A DNA stretch of 64,000 nucleotides, from contig PACT01000033.1 in assembly GCA_002700285.1 (NCBI GenBank), forward strand, positions 1 to 64,000, read 5' to 3'. Under the pieces are notes generated by a model. The model had not been told where the DNA came from and ran no database searches. It worked only from the letters and a program-made list of their open reading frames with translations. Source of the DNA: Crocinitomicaceae bacterium. GTDB lineage: Bacteria > Bacteroidota > Bacteroidia > Flavobacteriales_D > Sanyastnellaceae. Made by a program: the position numbers and the translations under genes. Shown piece by piece: positions 61,731 to 64,000 of the stretch (the stretch's first letter is position 1; each line of letters begins with the position of its first letter).

Positions 61731-62059
61731 AGGTAGTTCTTAACAGTATTCACGTCAATGGCATGGTGGTTTGCATGATGCGTCACGTGTCCATTTTTCA
61801 AGATGAGCATCTGCGGGCTTTGGTGCTCGATGTTGAGTTTCTCACCAATCGCAGCACTGACTGGCCTGTTTTCTAACAGGTCGAGATAATATGCGGTGAC
61901 GTCATTCAGGGAGTCATCCCAGCCTTGTTCAAACATCTTCAGCGCTATTCTGCTCACAGAGCATCTTGTGCTGTGTTTGAAGAGCACAACAGTCCCTAAA
62001 TCGGATGCCGATATTGCTTTATCTAAATCCGCTAAAGAAGTCAGGTGTTTCCAATTCAT
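61727..62059 (-). CDS. ytxJ: Bacillithiol-system redox protein YtxJ
   Basis: 110 residues with the YtxJ (DUF2847) fold. The thioredoxin-like motif is LFKHSTRCSVSRIALKMF near 27-44, with one active-site Cys (C34), followed by YYLDLLENRPVSAAI and a cis-Pro region SPQMLILKNG. YtxJ is a monothiol bacilliredoxin-type protein that removes bacillithiol from mixed disulfides, so it links to bshC at 46433. It heads the minus-strand run ytxJ, pRiA4b-like, miaA and mutS2 with ATGA or short overlaps throughout. A TACCTTTG box lies 29 bases upstream. Confidence 0.92.
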   Translation of the reverse strand: MNWKHLTSLADLDKAISASDLGTVVLFKHSTRCSVSRIALKMFEQGWDDSLNDVTAYYLDLLENRPVSAAIGEKLNIEHQSPQMLILKNGHVTHHANHHAIDVNTVKNYL

Positions 62060-62088
62060 ACCTTAGTAAATTTGTCATCTATTATTCA

Positions 62089-62096
62089 CAAAGGTA
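62089..62096 (-). promoter_or_regulatory. TAnnTTTG box before the ytxJ-miaA-mutS2 operon
   Basis: TACCTTTG on the minus strand matches all fixed positions and ends 29 bases before the ATG at 62059. It sits in the gap shared with the divergent gene at 62106. No TTTG was found at the expected -33 distance. Confidence 0.45.
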
Positions 62097-62105
62097 CTAG
62101 CATAT

Positions 62106-62687
62106 ATGTTGACTCGTCTGATTAAAATATTATTGGCAGCCTCAAGTTTGGCTTACACTGTTTATTTATTCTCTGTAGCACAAACTGGCGCAGCTGTCGG
62201 AATGATTTTCGTTACGGCCATACTGGTTATGATGACTTTAAAAAGCATGAGGCTTGTACTTGCTTTTGTCCAAATCAGGCAGCAAAAGATGCCCGAGGCA
62301 AAAAAATGGTTGGGGAGAATTAAACAAAATCAGCTTTGGCCGAGACAGAGAGGTTATTACAACTTTCTTTTGGGGAGTCTGACGATGGAGGAGAATATGA
62401 ATGTCGCGGAAAAGTATTTGAAGGAAGCTGTCAGTTTGGGCTTGCGTCATGCCCACGACGAGGCTGCCGCAAAACTCAACTTGGCGGTGGTTGCCAGTAC
62501 AAAGCGTCGCACACGCGAAGCCATCATGTTGCTCAACGATTGCAAACGACTGGACACGAAAGGCATGCTTACCAAGGATATTAAAATGGTAGAGCAAGCG
62601 GTTAAGGGCGGGGGAGCGAAGACGTCAACAGGAGGCAGAGGCGGCGCATCTTCCTCTGCGCGTCAAGCGAGAAGATCGAAAAAATAA
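62106..62687 (+). CDS. Membrane protein with TPR-like region and basic tail
   Basis: 193 residues of unknown function. Two hydrophobic helices at about 7-26 and 32-55 form a hairpin anchor. Residues 65-165 are helical, with TPR-like spacing (EAKKWLGRIKQNQLW, YYNFLLGSLTMEENMN, EAAAKLNLAVVASTK). The last 25 residues are basic and Gly/Ser-rich (GGAKTSTGGRGGAS and SARQARRSKK), suggesting contact with nucleic acid or membranes. It is divergent from ytxJ and faces the gene at 62714. No family was recognised with certainty. Confidence 0.7.
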   Translation: MLTRLIKILLAASSLAYTVYLFSVAQTGAAVGMIFVTAILVMMTLKSMRLVLAFVQIRQQKMPEAKKWLGRIKQNQLWPRQRGYYNFLLGSLTMEENMNVAEKYLKEAVSLGLRHAHDEAAAKLNLAVVASTKRRTREAIMLLNDCKRLDTKGMLTKDIKMVEQAVKGGGAKTSTGGRGGASSSARQARRSKK

Positions 62688-62713
62688 GTGACTTGATCGG
62701 CGTTTTGCGCTGA

Positions 62714-63031
62714 TTAAGGTCTTGGTGTTCTCGTGTTCTGAGCTTGGTTTTTCCGTAATATCTGAAGTTCAGCGAGCAATGCCAAACTTGCTTTTTCTGC
62801 ACGTTTCACAGTGTCACGGAGTGCAGCTTGTTTTGTGTTTTCTTCTGGAATAAGTACATCCTCTCTCGCTTGAGAAACCAAAGCTTTCAATGAAACATTT
62901 GCTTTCTTGATGAGCTGATGAGCCTGTTCATCATCAATGGGAAAAGCAAGCACATGGGCAAAACTCTGCTCGACCACATCGTTAAGCATGGAGTGTATTG
63001 CGCGTCGTACGTTTTCAATGTGAAGGGGCAT
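62714..63031 (-). CDS. Small helical protein of unknown function
   Basis: 105 residues. It is mostly helical: a first helix pair (ENVRRAIHSMLNDVVEQSF and DDEQAHQLIKKANVSLK) and a charged region ending in RTPRP. No signal peptide, membrane span or catalytic motif was found. Codon pattern and an ATG start in an otherwise empty stretch support a real gene, but there is no homology evidence I can cite. It lies between the membrane protein gene and the truncated dehydrogenase gene, with a 61-base gap to the latter on its upstream side. Confidence 0.5.
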   Translation of the reverse strand: MPLHIENVRRAIHSMLNDVVEQSFAHVLAFPIDDEQAHQLIKKANVSLKALVSQAREDVLIPEENTKQAALRDTVKRAEKASLALLAELQILRKNQAQNTRTPRP

Positions 63032-63092
63032 AGAAAAGTAAACTACACCAATCTGATGTTAAAACCAAGCTTTAGGCGTCAATTTGTGCCAA

Positions 63093-64000
63093 TTAATGCA
63101 TTATAAGTGTTTTTAAGTCACTTTCAAGGCGATTATCGGCCATAAAAGACTTTTCTAGATCAGCGGCAAATGGAAATGCAGTATCTAGACTTGCTGTTCT
63201 CGCAACAGGTGCGTCTAGCTTACGCCAACATTCTTCATGGATGCGTGCGCTTATCTCTCCACCCACACCACCCGTCATCGTTGCTTCGTGTAACACGAGG
63301 GCTTTCCCCGTCTTGTTGACACTTTCCATCACCATGTCTTCATCCCAAGGGAGCAATGTCCTGAGATCGATTAGTTCTACCGACCATTCTGGATGTGCAT
63401 CAAGAACCTGTTCTGCCCATTTCACACCCAATCCATAAGTGATGACGGTCGCATCGTTTCCTTCTCTTACTTTTCTTCCCTTGCCAAATGCGATGGTGTA
63501 ATCTTCCTCTGGTACCAAGCCAGTCAAGCTCCTGTAAAGGAATTTGTGTTCAAAGAAAAGGACTGGGTTTGGATCTTCGACGGCCATTCTCAAAAGCCCC
63601 TTCGCGTCTGCTGGGGAAGAAGGGTATACGATTTTTAAACCTGGCACATGGAAGAACCACGCTTCTACACTTTGAGAGTGGAAGGGTCCAGCCCCCACAC
63701 CTCCTCCTGTCGGCATCCTGATGACGACGTCGGCACATTGTCCCCAACGCCAGTGAATCTTTGCCAAATTATTCACGATTTGGTTGAATCCACACGTTAC
63801 AAAGTCAGAGAATTGCATCTCCATCATGGATTTACGCCCGCTGATACTTAGCCCCAACGCAGCGCCGACAATGGCGCTTTCGCAGAGCGGTGTGCTTCTC
63901 ACACGTGCTTCACCAAACCTTTCTATAAATCCATCTGTGACCTTAAAAACACCTCCGTATGCGCCGATGTCTTGGCCCATGCATACCATGTCTTTGTTTT
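63093..64000 (-). CDS. 2-oxoacid dehydrogenase E1 beta-type subunit (5' end outside window)
   Basis: The coding strand enters from the right edge and runs to the stop at 63093; about 302 codons are seen. The transketolase pyrimidine-binding region is clear: MGQDIGAYGGVFKVTDG, FVTCGFNQIVNNLAK, MPTGGGVGAGPFHSQS and the C-terminal transketolase domain (WSVELIDLRTLLPWD, VLHEATMTGGVGGEI). It is the E1 beta part of a pyruvate or branched-chain 2-oxoacid dehydrogenase, which decarboxylates the oxoacid with thiamine diphosphate. In Bacteroidota alpha and beta are often one fused chain; the frame is still open at the edge (NKDM before the internal ATG at 63989), so fusion cannot be excluded. Confidence 0.85.
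   Translation of the reverse strand, partial: NKDMVCMGQDIGAYGGVFKVTDGFIERFGEARVRSTPLCESAIVGAALGLSISGRKSMMEMQFSDFVTCGFNQIVNNLAKIHWRWGQCADVVIRMPTGGGVGAGPFHSQSVEAWFFHVPGLKIVYPSSPADAKGLLRMAVEDPNPVLFFEHKFLYRSLTGLVPEEDYTIAFGKGRKVREGNDATVITYGLGVKWAEQVLDAHPEWSVELIDLRTLLPWDEDMVMESVNKTGKALVLHEATMTGGVGGEISARIHEECWRKLDAPVARTASLDTAFPFAADLEKSFMADNRLESDLKTLIMH

Overview
The window reads as an ordinary chromosomal segment of a Bacteroidota bacterium, most likely a flavobacterium-like marine lineage. The evidence is internal. Three secreted proteins end in type IX secretion (T9SS) sorting domains: two type A and one gliding-motility-type C-terminus. There is a TonB-dependent receptor with a carboxypeptidase-like N-terminal domain, a DUF5916 outer-membrane protein, RNase Y, a MutS2 without the Smr domain, a serC-serA-DUF1015 operon, and a moxR-DUF58-bat operon. 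Several gene starts are preceded by the Bacteroidota promoter box TAnnTTTG. Coding density is very high. The longest gap between genes is about 160 bases, and no rRNA, tRNA, CRISPR array, insertion sequence or prophage was recognised.

Layout. 1-5747 (minus): moxR, DUF58, a BatD-like protein, batA, batB and a batC that runs off the left edge in an 18-bp repeat coding an acidic tail. 5909-10124 (plus): MazG-like and DUF4442 genes, then the translation block thrS-infC-rpmI-rplT, closed by a bidirectional terminator. infC has no ATG, GTG or TTG in front of its conserved N-terminus. 10209-12964 (minus): TPR lipoprotein, recA, bcp. priA (plus) follows and overlaps tail to tail with a T9SS propeller protein. 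16588-20534 (minus): yggS, DUF1015, serA, serC. 20601-24963 (minus): glutathione peroxidase, lipid-linked sugar flippase, rny, zapA and a coiled-coil protein. 25057-32987: envelope genes (M23 peptidase, DUF5916, mltG, GNAT, Wza-like export lipoprotein, rfbC, lytic transglycosylase). 32951-42177: CoA-transferase, a large secreted protein with MopE-type and dockerin-like modules, ABC exporter, TonB receptor and a family 5 substrate-binding lipoprotein.

42209-48498 (plus) is the most individual stretch. It holds an ACMSD-type decarboxylase, then an ECF sigma factor, a probable anti-sigma protein with five perfect or near-perfect VADEAV repeats, a probable outer-membrane barrel, a T9SS type B cargo protein, bacillithiol synthase bshC and a HAD phosphatase. 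48505-53152: ruvX, dapD, dnaN, rhomboid protease, SirB1-like protein and a pterin dehydratase-like protein. 53208-58002: DUF1573 lipoprotein, S41 protease, secreted S1 protease, CDP-alcohol phosphatidyltransferase. 58074-62059 (minus): mutS2, miaA, a pRiA4b ORF-3-like protein and the bacillithiol-system protein ytxJ. The right end has two uncharacterised genes and a truncated 2-oxoacid dehydrogenase E1 beta-type gene.

Themes. Envelope building and secretion dominate. The bshC and ytxJ genes together point to bacillithiol as the low-molecular-weight thiol, alongside bcp and a Cys-type glutathione peroxidase. I found no clear defence system or mobile island. The best candidates for something undescribed are the sigma/anti-sigma/barrel/T9SS cluster at 43227-46411 and the modular secreted protein at 34108-36159.
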